From: VAZQ01 sp963725065
GTDB taxonomy: Bacteria; Pseudomonadota; Alphaproteobacteria; Rhizobiales; Xanthobacteraceae
Length of the DNA stretch: 64,000 nucleotides
Direction: 5' to 3'
NCBI GenBank assembly: GCA_963725065.1
Contig: CAVRXD010000026.1
Location: 182,761 to 246,760, forward strand
Both the position numbers and the translations under genes were made by a program. The notes beneath the pieces are model-generated. The model worked only from the letters and a program-made list of their open reading frames with translations, was not told the origin of the DNA and ran no database searches. Positions 27,323 through 35,729 of the stretch are shown here, piece after piece. Every line of letters starts with the position of its first letter. Position 1 is the first letter of the stretch.

Positions 27323-28129
27323 CGCGCCTCCAGCGCGTCTTGCTGCGCCATGGTCTTGGTCACTTCCTCGCGGATGAGATGGAAGGTGCGGTCGAACAGC
27401 GCGCCGAACTCCTTGGCAGCGACCATCTCGTGCGAGCGCGGCCGCGGCAGGTCGACGGGGATCACGTCCTTGATGCGACCCGGCCGTGCGGTCATGACCA
27501 CGACCTCGTCGCCGAGCAGGATGGCCTCCTCGATCGCGTGGGTGACGAACAGGATGGTCTTGCGGGTGCGGTCGAAGATCCGCAGCAGTTCTTCCTGCAT
27601 CACGATCTTGGTCTGCGCGTCGAGCGCGGCGAACGGCTCGTCCATCAGCAGGATCGGCCGCTCCATGATGAGCGCGCGCGCCAGCGCCACCCGCTGGCGC
27701 ATGCCGCCGGACAATTGCCCGGGCAGGTGCCGCTCGAACCCGCGCAGCCCGACCGAGGCGATCAACGCACGGGCGCGCTCATAGCGCGCGGCCTTGGCCA
27801 CGCCACGCATCTCCAGGCCGAACGCGACATTGTCGATGACGCTGCGCCAGGGGAACAGATTGAGAGTTCTGCCACACCATCACCGAGTCCGCGCCGAGCG
27901 AATGCTGGATATCGCGGTGCTGCGGGTCTTCGATCCGCACGGTGCCTGACGTCGCACGCTCGAGCCCGGCGATGATCTGGATCAGGGTGCTCTTGCCGCA
28001 GCCCGACGGCCCCAGCAGGCAGGTGATACGGCCGGATTGGAACCGATGCGATACCCGATCGAGCGCGACCACGCTGGTGCCGCGAATGCCCGGCCAGATC
28101 TGCGACACCTCCTCGACGACAACGTCCAT
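27319..28129 (-). pseudogene. ABC transporter ATP-binding protein, NitT/TauT, frameshifted
   Basis: ATPase of the importer above. The first part, from the ATG at 28129, has Walker A GPSGCGKST and reaches VMVWQN (Q-loop). At about 27865 the frame shifts by one extra base: the reading LNLFPWRSVIDNVAFGLEM continues in the next frame. The second part keeps LSGGMRQRV, Walker B ILLMDEPF and FVTHAIEEA. Each half is otherwise perfect. As read here the importer could not be energised, so either the base is a sequencing error or the system is dead or borrows the other ATPase at 705-1505. Confidence 0.85.
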
Positions 28130-28209
28130 GTTGCGAGCATGCCACGAAAGGCGAAAGGGGAGTAGCGAACCGGCCTCTATTCGCTACCTGCTGTTCGCCA
28201 CTCGCCGCG

Positions 28210-29442
28210 TCACTCCACCGCGTTGGCCGAGTTGAGACTGTCGAACAGCGCGGACCGGTACAGGTACTGCTTGTGCAGCTTCACGTCCTCGGACGTGCGC
28301 CGGAGATCGTCGAGATGCTGACGGCGGATGACCGGGTCTTTTTCCTCCAGCGCTTTCTTGTTCTGGATCGTCTGTGCCTGCACGAAATCGACCTGCGCCT
28401 TGCGCCGCTGGCGGGTGTAGCGGTCGAGCACGTCGGGCTCGGCGCGCCCGAACCAGACATCGGCCAGCTTGTTCGCGAGGTTCATCGCGTCATGGATGCC
28501 GCCGTTCATGCCCATGCCGCCGATGGGATTGTTGACATGCGCGCTGTCGCCAGCGAGCAGCACGCGGCCCTTGTTGAAGGTCGCAGCCACCCGCTGGTGC
28601 ACGGAATAGAGCGCGTAGTACGGGATTTCGTAGTCGCCGGGCTTGCTGTGGATGCCCTGCAGACGCCGCTGGATGCCGTCCATGCTCAAGGCTTGCTCGT
28701 CGCTCTCCTCCGCCGGCACCGGCATGATGCCGCGCCAGAACCCGGGCGGGCCGTCGCCGACGACCTTGAACAGGTTGAGCCACTCGTTGGGATCGGAGAA
28801 ATAGTTGCGGGTGCAGAAACCCCGGCCGGTCGCGCCGAAATCGAAGCTGGTGGCGATCTTGATGAAACGCTCGGCCCAGGTGAAGCCCTCGAACTCGATG
28901 TCGGCCTGGCGCCGCACGGTGCTGCGGCCGCCATCGGTACCGATGGCGTAGCGCCCGCGCAGTGTCTCGGTTTCGCCGCCGGCATTGATCACGGTGACGT
29001 CGACGTGGTCCGCGCTCTGCACAAGGCCCGTCACCTTGGTAGAGAAGCGGACCTCGGCGATCCCGCTCCCCTCGATACGCGGCTGCGCCGCCCGCACCAG
29101 CTTGTATTGCTCCCATTGCACCACGAACGGGTATGGCACTTCGCCCTTGAGTAGATTGAGGTCGAACACGGCGACGAGCTCACCGCTCACGCGGTCGCGG
29201 AAGTGGAAGATCGGCGACTGCAATCCGCCGCTGGCGTCGTCCGCAAAGGCTTCGTCCTTGAGCCCGAGCTCGGCCAGCATTTCGACGGTCGGCGGGTGAA
29301 TGGTGGCGGCGCGCTGATCCTCGGGCGGCTCGGGCTCGCTCTCCAGCAGCGTGACCGGAATGCCCTGCTTGATCAAGGCGAGCGTCGTCACCGCGCCCAC
29401 CGGCCCGGCGCCGACCACGATCACCCGATCGTCATGCTGCAT
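28210..29442 (-). CDS. FAD-dependent aromatic monooxygenase (paralogue of 21802-23022)
   Basis: 410-aa flavoprotein hydroxylase with GAGPVG near residues 10-15 and the late GDSAHVNNPIGGMGMN motif. It shares the compact C-terminus of the copy at 21802 (both have DPxxRR, DLRRTxED-like and YRSAL/LRSSL stretches), so the two form one subfamily. I chose the ATG at 29442, with GGAG eight bases upstream. It lies 60 bases downstream of the Pht5-like gene on the same strand and is probably co-transcribed. A plausible role is hydroxylation of a ring whose product the Pht5-like protein or the LigB-type dioxygenase then processes. Confidence 0.9.
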   Translation of the reverse strand: MQHDDRVIVVGAGPVGAVTTLALIKQGIPVTLLESEPEPPEDQRAATIHPPTVEMLAELGLKDEAFADDASGGLQSPIFHFRDRVSGELVAVFDLNLLKGEVPYPFVVQWEQYKLVRAAQPRIEGSGIAEVRFSTKVTGLVQSADHVDVTVINAGGETETLRGRYAIGTDGGRSTVRRQADIEFEGFTWAERFIKIATSFDFGATGRGFCTRNYFSDPNEWLNLFKVVGDGPPGFWRGIMPVPAEESDEQALSMDGIQRRLQGIHSKPGDYEIPYYALYSVHQRVAATFNKGRVLLAGDSAHVNNPIGGMGMNGGIHDAMNLANKLADVWFGRAEPDVLDRYTRQRRKAQVDFVQAQTIQNKKALEEKDPVIRRQHLDDLRRTSEDVKLHKQYLYRSALFDSLNSANAVE

Positions 29443-29502
29443 GACCCACTCCAAACCGCCGCACCATACACCGCCGCGTGCGTAACAATCGCCGCCCGCT
29501 GA

Positions 29503-30495
29503 TCAAACCTTCGAAATCTCGAACATCGACGGGTGAAACAGCTCCTCGACCGCGACCTTGCGATCGATCAGGCCCTGCTCATGGGCGTACTGGGTCAGCG
29601 CCGTGATCTCGCGCATGTTCTCCTGGATGCCGTAAGCCCAGAAGTCCTTCCCCATGACCGCCATGGTCTCCTGGGTCTCCGGGATGAGCCAGGGCAGCGT
29701 CACCATCAGCGCGTTGACGTCGAGAAGATCGATCATGGCGAGCGCCTTGGCCTCGCAGAACGCCTTGTAGACGCTCGACGGGAGCCAGGGATATTTCTGC
29801 ACCAGCTCCTTGCGGATGCCGACGAGGTGCATGAGCGGAAACATGCGGGTCTTCTTGTAGTAGGCCTGCTCCGCCTCGCGGGTGTTGGGAAACAGCCGCT
29901 TGATATGGGGCTCGCCGCGGAGGAACGATGACGGCGCCCGCGCCGTGAACAGGGCGTCGAGCTCGCCGTCGCGCAGCATGTCGACCAGGGTCTGGTCCTT
30001 GCCGATCGGCTTGAGATCGAGGCCTGCGATCGGCTTGAGCGGGGTGCGCTCGTCGCGGCCTGCCTCCTCCTGGCCGCCGCTGCGCCAATGGATCTCGGTC
30101 GGCTTGACGCCATACTCGTGCTGCATCATGCCGCGCATCCAGACCACGGCGGTGATCTGATATTCCGGCAACCCGATGCGCTTGCCGCGCAGGTCGGCGG
30201 GCGTGCGGATGCCGGAATCGGCGCGAATGTAGATGCCGGAATGCCGGAACAGCCGCGACACGAAGGCGGGAATGCCGACATAGGCCGAATCCCCCGCGGC
30301 AATGGTGCGGATGTAGCTCGAGAACGACAGTTCCGAGACGTCGAATTCCTGATAGCGGAAGGCGCGAAAGAAGATCTCCTCCGGATACAGCGGCAGGTAG
30401 GTGACGTCGCAGCCTTCCACCTTGACGCGGCCGTCCCTGATGGCGCGGGTGCGATCGTAATTGCCGCATGCGATCGTTATCGGCACGTCAGCCAT
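29503..30495 (-). CDS. 4,5-dihydroxyphthalate decarboxylase-like binding-fold protein (paralogue of 18403-19395)
   Basis: 330-aa protein starting MADVPITIACGNYDRT without a signal peptide. It shares SRLFRHSGIYI, LRGKRIGLPEYQ and QHEYGVKPTEI with its paralogue. The family contains both ABC-type binding proteins and the phthalate-pathway decarboxylase Pht5. The cytoplasmic location and the tight link to a flavin hydroxylase favour an enzymatic role. It is divergent from the LigB-LigA dioxygenase gene with 201 bases between the starts, a likely shared control region. A decarboxylase feeding the ring-cleavage enzyme would fit, but this is inference. Confidence 0.83.
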   Translation of the reverse strand: MADVPITIACGNYDRTRAIRDGRVKVEGCDVTYLPLYPEEIFFRAFRYQEFDVSELSFSSYIRTIAAGDSAYVGIPAFVSRLFRHSGIYIRADSGIRTPADLRGKRIGLPEYQITAVVWMRGMMQHEYGVKPTEIHWRSGGQEEAGRDERTPLKPIAGLDLKPIGKDQTLVDMLRDGELDALFTARAPSSFLRGEPHIKRLFPNTREAEQAYYKKTRMFPLMHLVGIRKELVQKYPWLPSSVYKAFCEAKALAMIDLLDVNALMVTLPWLIPETQETMAVMGKDFWAYGIQENMREITALTQYAHEQGLIDRKVAVEELFHPSMFEISKV

Positions 30496-30696
30496 TGGGA
30501 CTCCTCGTGGGTTACTGCGGGATGGAAATAGCGCCTCGGGCGGCGGAGCAAGCTCGAATTTCAGGCATACCTACTTGCTTCCGTTTGGGCTGTGAAGTGT
30601 CGCCTTGTTGGCGCATGCTTGGCGCGATATTTTGCCAGTGAACCGGTCCGCCGCGCGCACCTGCGCGCGAACCCGAAGCGGCCAAGGAGAACGACC

Positions 30697-31758
30697 ATGA
30701 TGTCGACGGTGATCGGCGGGGCGATGCTGCCCCATGCGCCTCAGTTCTTCACCATGCCCGAGACCGAAGACAAGAAGAACGTCGAGCATGTGCGCGAGGT
30801 GGCGGCCGATATCGGCAAGAGGTTGCGGGCGTTGAAGCCCGACCTCTGGATCATCTTCTCCAACGACCATGCCGAGCAGTTCTTCCACAACGCCGCGCCG
30901 CCGTTCACCGTGCATGTCGGCGGCGAGGCGACCGGCGACTTCGCCGGCCGGAAATTCCATTGGAAGATCCCGAGCGAGATCGGCTTCGAGATCGTTCGCC
31001 AGCTCTACCGGCAGAACTTCGACCCAGCCTTCACCAGCACGGCCAAGATCGACTACGCCATCGGCATTCCGTTGACGCATATCGGCCATACCGAGCCGGT
31101 GCTGCCGATCTACGTCAATGCCTATCTGCCGCCGCAGCCCACCATGGAACGCTGCTATGCCTTCGGGCAGGCGGTTGCGCGCACCGTGACCGCGCTCGGC
31201 CTCAAGACGGTGGTGCTCTCGAGCGGCGGGATGTCGCATTTTCCCGGCACCGACCGCTATTCCAATCCGGAGCTTGGCTGGGACACCCGCGTGCTCGAGC
31301 AGCTCCGGAGCGGAAAGCTCAAGTCGCTGATCGGCTACGACGAGACCGAGCTCGATGACACCGGCAATATCGAGCTGCGCTGCTGGGCCTGCGCGGCCGG
31401 CGCGCTGGGTGAGCGCAAGCCGGACATCGTCTCCATGGATCCGAGCTGGCATCACAACTATGCCTCGCTGGCCTGGACCGGTGGGCATAACGACGCCGAG
31501 CGCGCCGCGCATTATCCTTCGATCAAGCCCGAGCTGGTCGAGCTCACCTCGGCGCTGCACGGGCTCGCCCACGACGCCGACCTGCGGGCGCAATACGTGG
31601 CCGATGCGCCGGCCTTCGCGGACAAGTTCCGGCTTTCCCCCGATCAGCGCGAGGCGCTGATCAAGCTCGACCTGCCGTCGATCGTGAAGATGGGGGCGCA
31701 TCCGCTGGTCCCGTTCCTGGCGCAGATGCAGATTCAACGGCTGCGCCCGCGCGCGTAG
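30697..31758 (+). CDS. LigB-type extradiol dioxygenase fused to a LigA-like domain
   Basis: 353-aa class III ring-cleavage dioxygenase. The LigB-like part (1-275) shows H13 (LPHAP) and H58 (SNDH), with E226 (NIELRCW) as the probable iron ligands, and H181 in SSGGMSHFPG as the catalytic base. Residues 280-346 match the LigA (alpha-subunit) fold, with LSPDQREALIKLD and MGAHPLVPF. This B-A fusion order is that of gallate dioxygenases, but the protein is some 65 residues shorter. AAGGAGA precedes the ATG at 30697. It should open a catechol-type ring such as protocatechuate or gallate by meta cleavage. Confidence 0.88.
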   Translation: MMSTVIGGAMLPHAPQFFTMPETEDKKNVEHVREVAADIGKRLRALKPDLWIIFSNDHAEQFFHNAAPPFTVHVGGEATGDFAGRKFHWKIPSEIGFEIVRQLYRQNFDPAFTSTAKIDYAIGIPLTHIGHTEPVLPIYVNAYLPPQPTMERCYAFGQAVARTVTALGLKTVVLSSGGMSHFPGTDRYSNPELGWDTRVLEQLRSGKLKSLIGYDETELDDTGNIELRCWACAAGALGERKPDIVSMDPSWHHNYASLAWTGGHNDAERAAHYPSIKPELVELTSALHGLAHDADLRAQYVADAPAFADKFRLSPDQREALIKLDLPSIVKMGAHPLVPFLAQMQIQRLRPRA

Positions 31759-31781
31759 CGGAGCACGTCAGCGGCGTTAGG

Positions 31782-31845
31782 GTGGGCAAAGGCGCGGTCC
31801 GCGAGAAGACTTTCTCCGCGCCGAATGTAATAGCGCCGTGCCCAC
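31782..31845. repeat. Intergenic imperfect palindrome GTGGGCAAAGGCGCG...GCGCCGTGCCCAC
   Basis: The ends GTGGGC and GCCCAC pair, and inner parts (GAGAAG/CTTTCTC) form a hairpin. It lies between the convergent dioxygenase and GntR genes and could terminate both. A half copy, GGTGGCAAAGGCGCGCG, is at about 7290-7307 between two convergent Bug genes. Confidence 0.55.
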
Positions 31846-31883
31846 GCGCGGATCGCCCGATGCCAGGCGCGACAGATCGTGCA

Positions 31884-32642
31884 TCAGCGCCCCGCCCCGC
31901 GCGCCGGCGGCACCAGCGCGAGCACCCGCGCCGCCGGCTTCCGCCGCGACTGCGTGACGAATTCGAGCATCAGTCCGAGGCTCTGGAAATGCTTGCGCAC
32001 CACCGCGCTTGCGGCCCGCGCGTCGCGCTTGCGCAGCGCGCGCAATAAGGCGCGGTGATGCGCAAGATGGCGCGGATCGTAGAAGCTCTTGTGCTCGGGC
32101 GAGATGTTCGAGAGCCGCGCCACCTGCGCCTGGTTGAACATCGCGACCAGCAGCGGATTCCTGGCGCTCGCCAACAGCAGCCCGTGGAACGCATCGTGTG
32201 CGGCCTTGGCGGCTGCCAGATCCTGCCGCGCGATGGCCTGTTCGAGCGCGGCGAGCGCGCCTGCGAGCTCGGTCAACTCGGCGGCGGTCATGCGCTCGGC
32301 GGAAAGCTCGGCGCATTTCTGCGCGATATGCGAGCGGACCTGGTTCGCGATCGGCGCCGCTTCGAGCAGCACGCTCTCATCGAACATGCTCTTGCCGCCC
32401 TGCGCGCCGGCGGTGACCACGACACGCCGTCCCGCCGCCTTCTCGACATAGCCGAGGCCGTGCAGCACGCGCAGCGCCTCGCGCACCGAATTTCGGCTGA
32501 TGCCGAGCATCTGCGAAAGCCGCGTCTCCGGCGGCAGCGTATCGCCCGGGGCGAGCCGCTCGGCCTCGATGATGCGGCAGATTTCCTGCGCCGCCTGGCT
32601 GATGACGCTGTCGCGCTTGATCGGGGAGGGGCCGTAGGCCAT
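31884..32642 (-). CDS. GntR family (FadR/FCD type) transcriptional regulator
   Basis: 252-aa regulator. The N-terminal winged helix-turn-helix spans about residues 10-78, with PGDTLPPETRLSQMLGISRNSVREAL as recognition region, followed by an all-helical FCD ligand domain (about 95-225) of the type that senses carboxylic acids. It is divergent from the binding-fold/Rieske operon starting at 32781. A perfect FCD-type operator (TTGTTGAACAA, 32642-32652) overlaps its own start codon, so it probably represses itself and perhaps that operon. Confidence 0.92.
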   Translation of the reverse strand: MAYGPSPIKRDSVISQAAQEICRIIEAERLAPGDTLPPETRLSQMLGISRNSVREALRVLHGLGYVEKAAGRRVVVTAGAQGGKSMFDESVLLEAAPIANQVRSHIAQKCAELSAERMTAAELTELAGALAALEQAIARQDLAAAKAAHDAFHGLLLASARNPLLVAMFNQAQVARLSNISPEHKSFYDPRHLAHHRALLRALRKRDARAASAVVRKHFQSLGLMLEFVTQSRRKPAARVLALVPPARGAGR

Positions 32643-32652
32643 TGTTGAACAA
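32642..32652. promoter_or_regulatory. Probable GntR/FCD operator TTGTTGAACAA
   Basis: Perfect inverted repeat ATTGTT-G-AACAAT at 32641-32653. Its core fits the TNGTNNNACNA pattern known for FadR/FCD regulators. It overlaps the start codon of the GntR gene and lies about 130 bases before the divergent gene at 32781. Known: family consensus. Inferred: that this regulator binds here. Confidence 0.65.
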
Positions 32653-32780
32653 TCCTACCATTGGGCCGCTTGACGGGCCGTGCCAGTCGTATTCAACTGC
32701 GCCCGATCAGGCAAGCGCATCCCGGCCGTTTGCGGTTCGCCGGTGCGGACGATGGGCCCATCGCTCGGAGAACGATCCAT

Positions 32781-33713
32781 ATGAAAAAACTGGTTTTGGA
32801 GACCACCGCGCCGTTCCAGGGGCTGCCCGAGCTGGTCGCCTACGATGAGGGCCTGTTCGAGCAGGAGGGCATCACGGTCGAATGGGCCGACCGCGAGCAG
32901 GGGGTCGAGAAGAAGGTCGAGACCCACGTGACCAGCCCGAAAGGCGTCGATCCCTTTGCCAGCCACGGCAAGTTGTTCGAGCAGGGCCGGGCGGACATGT
33001 ACAACGCCTGCGAATGGGGCAACTACTGCCGGGTGCAGGAGACCGGCGCCGGCAGCCGCCAGCTCGGGCGACGCGCCATCGTGACGTACTCCGCCCTGGT
33101 CGTGGCTCCGGATTCACCTGTGTTCACGCCGCAGCAGCTCGCCAACAAGACCATCGGCGTGCCGTTCTATTTCGGCACCCACTACATCGCCCTGCATATG
33201 CTGGAAGGCTTCCTGCCGCGCGAGGAGATCAAGCTCTGCCGCGCGCCGAACGGTTCGCGCTACCGGCTCGACGCGCTGATGAAGGGCGAGATCGATGCCA
33301 CCACGCTGACCGAGCCGCACATCACGCTGGCGGAGAAGAAGGGCTGCCGGATCATCTGCTCGGCCTTCTTCCACGGCACCGAGGTGGCATCGGACCGTGT
33401 GGATGCGGAAACCTACGCCGCCTTCAATCGCGCGGTGCGCGAGGCCGTCCGCCGCATCAACGCCGACAAGCGCGCCTATCTGCATTACTTCATCGACTAT
33501 CACGGCAAGAGCGATCCCGAGGTCGCCGCCCTGAAGGTCGAGGACCTGCGCGAGGGCCGCCTGGTCGTCTGCGATCCCGCGCCGATCCCCCTCGATGAGA
33601 TGCAGCGCACCTACGACTGGCTCAAGAGCTGGGGCATGCTGGAGGAAACCGCGTCGCCGCTGCAACTCGTCAACATGGACGTGCAGCGCTACGCGCATCA
33701 GGCGGCGGAGTAG
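32781..33713 (+). CDS. NMT1/THI5-like binding-fold protein without signal peptide
   Basis: 310-aa protein starting MKKLVLETTAPFQGLPELVAYDEGLF, the usual entry of SsuA/NMT1-like binding proteins, but with no export signal before it. GGAGAACGATCC precedes the ATG. The SALVVAPDSPVFTPQQLANKTIGVPF segment and the ALMKGEIDATTLTEPH segment are family-typical. It lies 89 bases upstream of the Rieske dioxygenase pair on the same strand, with no ABC permease or ATPase beside it. A cytoplasmic ligand sensor or a decarboxylase-like enzyme is possible; transport use would need another export route. Confidence 0.82.
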   Translation: MKKLVLETTAPFQGLPELVAYDEGLFEQEGITVEWADREQGVEKKVETHVTSPKGVDPFASHGKLFEQGRADMYNACEWGNYCRVQETGAGSRQLGRRAIVTYSALVVAPDSPVFTPQQLANKTIGVPFYFGTHYIALHMLEGFLPREEIKLCRAPNGSRYRLDALMKGEIDATTLTEPHITLAEKKGCRIICSAFFHGTEVASDRVDAETYAAFNRAVREAVRRINADKRAYLHYFIDYHGKSDPEVAALKVEDLREGRLVVCDPAPIPLDEMQRTYDWLKSWGMLEETASPLQLVNMDVQRYAHQAAE

Positions 33714-33802
33714 GGGCCGCGTCTTATGCGAAGGGGACTGACCCTCCTCACGAGAATGAGGAGGAACGACGCTCACGACGTCCTTAACCGCGAGCATATT
33801 CC

Positions 33803-35104
33803 ATGCGTAACGGACATGCCGATCACATCGCCCGCCTCATCGAGCCCGGTCGCGTGCACCGCGACGTCTACACCGATCCTGACGTCTTCGAGCTCGAGAT
33901 GGCGCGCATCTTCGGCCAGGCGTGGCTGTTCGTCGGCCATACCAGCCAGGTGCCGCAGCCCGGCGACTACATCACCACCGAGCTCGGACGGCAGCCCGTG
34001 ATCATGGTCCGCCACCGCGACGGCGGCGTGCATGTTCTGCTCAACCGCTGCACCCATCGCGGCGCCAAGGTGGTGAACGAGCGCAAGGGCAATGCGCCGC
34101 GGCTGACCTGCTGCTATCACGGCTGGAGCTTCGACACCGACGGCCGCCTGGCCTCGGTGCCGGTGCCGGAAGGCTGCGCCGCCGACTTCGACAAGTCGGA
34201 CTTCAGCCTCGGTCGCGCGCCGCGCGTCGGCGAGTATCGCGGCTTCGTGTTCGCGAGCCTCGCTGCGAAAGGCCCGAGCCTGGAGGACCACATCGGCCCG
34301 ATGAAGGGCAATATCGACGATCTCGTCGACCGCGCGCCCGACGGCACGCTGGCGCTCGACGTCGGCATGCACCGCTACGCCTATAACGGCAACTGGAAGC
34401 TCCAGGTCGAGAACGTGCTCGATTCCTATCACGTGCCGTTCGGTCACGCCTCGACGGTCAACAAGCAAGGCGTTCAGTTCGCGCGCCGCGAGGGCGACCA
34501 GAAGGGCGCCGCCGTCGTCGAAACCGAAAAGAAGCAGACGGCGGCATCCTGGAAGGACCGCAAGAGCTATATCGCAGGCAACGGCCACGGCTGGACCAGC
34601 AACACCGCCCTCGACGACGGCAAGCGCTCGAGCCCGGCATTCGACGAGTACAAGCGCGTGCTGGCGGAGAAGGTGGGGGCCGAGCGCGCCCAGCAGATCC
34701 TGACGCCGCGCCTGCACAATTCGCTGATCTATCCCAACATGTCGATCATGGGGCTCAACATCCACGTGCGGGTGATCAAGCCGATCGCGGTCGACCGCAC
34801 CGAGGTGACGATCTATCCCATTCGCCTCGTCGGTGCGCCGGCGGCGATGAATTTCGGCAATATCCGCCTGCTCAATGTCACGCATTCGGCGGCCTCGTTC
34901 GTGCAGACCGATGATCTCGAATCCTTCGTGCGGGCGCAGAAGGGGTTGCGGAGCCACGCCACCGATTGGGTCGACATTTCGCGCGGGCTGGGCGACGAGG
35001 AGCCCGACCGCGAGCTCAATGCCACGCGCGCGTTGGCCACCCACGAGATGGTCGTGCGCGCGCAATACAAGGCCTGGCTCGGCTATATGCGCGAGGCGGC
35101 TTGA
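33803..35104 (+). CDS. Rieske aromatic ring-hydroxylating dioxygenase, alpha (large) subunit
   Basis: 433-aa catalytic subunit. The Rieske 2Fe-2S ligands are C83, H85, C103 and H106 (CTHRG and CCYHGW). The mononuclear iron site is ENVLDSYHVPFGH, with bridging D207 and ligands H210 and H215. It adds dioxygen to an aromatic ring using electrons from a separate ferredoxin/reductase, which is not encoded next to it. Its stop overlaps the beta-subunit start by one base (TGATG). The upstream binding-fold gene and the divergent GntR gene suggest an inducible operon. The substrate class looks like benzoate/anthranilate-type acids, at low certainty. Confidence 0.94.
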   Translation: MRNGHADHIARLIEPGRVHRDVYTDPDVFELEMARIFGQAWLFVGHTSQVPQPGDYITTELGRQPVIMVRHRDGGVHVLLNRCTHRGAKVVNERKGNAPRLTCCYHGWSFDTDGRLASVPVPEGCAADFDKSDFSLGRAPRVGEYRGFVFASLAAKGPSLEDHIGPMKGNIDDLVDRAPDGTLALDVGMHRYAYNGNWKLQVENVLDSYHVPFGHASTVNKQGVQFARREGDQKGAAVVETEKKQTAASWKDRKSYIAGNGHGWTSNTALDDGKRSSPAFDEYKRVLAEKVGAERAQQILTPRLHNSLIYPNMSIMGLNIHVRVIKPIAVDRTEVTIYPIRLVGAPAAMNFGNIRLLNVTHSAASFVQTDDLESFVRAQKGLRSHATDWVDISRGLGDEEPDRELNATRALATHEMVVRAQYKAWLGYMREAA

Positions 35105-35622
35105 TGGACGCGCCCACGCGCGCTCCTGCTTCGCCGGGCAGCGCCGGCGTCGACCGTGCGCCGATCGAGCAATTCCTGATCCACGAGGCACGGCTGCTCG
35201 ACTCCAGGCGCTTTCGCGAATGGATGGGACTTTTCGCCGAGGACGGCACCTATTGGGTCCCGGCGGTGCCGGACCAGGAGAGCCCGTTCGACCAGGCATC
35301 GCTGTTCTACGATGATCGCGATCTGATGCGAACGCGGGTCGAGCGCCTCGAACACCCCCGCATCCACGTGCAGACGCCGCCCTCGCGCACGGCGCATCTC
35401 GTCGGCAACGTCCTGGTCGAAGAGGCCGACGAGGCCAAGGGCGAATACGTCGTCGGCTCGACCGTGATCATGGTCGAGTATCGCGACGACGCGCAGCGCG
35501 TCTTCGCCGGTCAGCAGCGCCACCGGCTGCGCCGCGATGGCGCGAGCTTCCGCATCGTTCAGAAGCGGGTCGACCTGATCAATTGCGATTCCGCCTTCGA
35601 GGCGATGGCGGTGCCGATCTAG
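35104..35622 (+). CDS. Aromatic ring-hydroxylating dioxygenase, beta (small) subunit
   Basis: 172-aa structural subunit of the SnoaL-like fold. Typical segments are IEQFLIHEARLLDSRRFREWMGLF and GTYWVPA, YDDRDLMRTRVERL, then HLVGNV and the late RRDGASFRIVQKRVDLIN. It should assemble with the alpha subunit as an alpha3beta3 hexamer. The start ATG overlaps the alpha stop codon by one base, so translation is coupled. A dispersed intergenic repeat follows the stop. No ferredoxin or reductase gene comes after it. Confidence 0.93.
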   Translation: MDAPTRAPASPGSAGVDRAPIEQFLIHEARLLDSRRFREWMGLFAEDGTYWVPAVPDQESPFDQASLFYDDRDLMRTRVERLEHPRIHVQTPPSRTAHLVGNVLVEEADEAKGEYVVGSTVIMVEYRDDAQRVFAGQQRHRLRRDGASFRIVQKRVDLINCDSAFEAMAVPI

Positions 35623-35635
35623 CGCTCTCGCTGCC

Positions 35636-35670
35636 CCTCATCCTTCGAGACGCGCGCGCACGCGTGTCCC
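35636..35670. repeat. Dispersed element CCTCATCCTTCGAGACGCGC...
   Basis: The segment CCTCATCCTTCGAGACGCGCGCGCACGCGTGTCCCG has internal GCGCGC/GCGTGT pairing and matches the reverse form seen at 50267-50312 (GTGTCCCGAAGGATGG). It lies after the Rieske operon and before the convergent Bug gene, where it may serve as a terminator. Confidence 0.55.
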
Positions 35671-35729
35671 GTCGGCGCCGACCTGGCGCGCTTCTCGCGT
35701 GGAGAGCGAAGCGAGGCCCGCGCTTGGAG

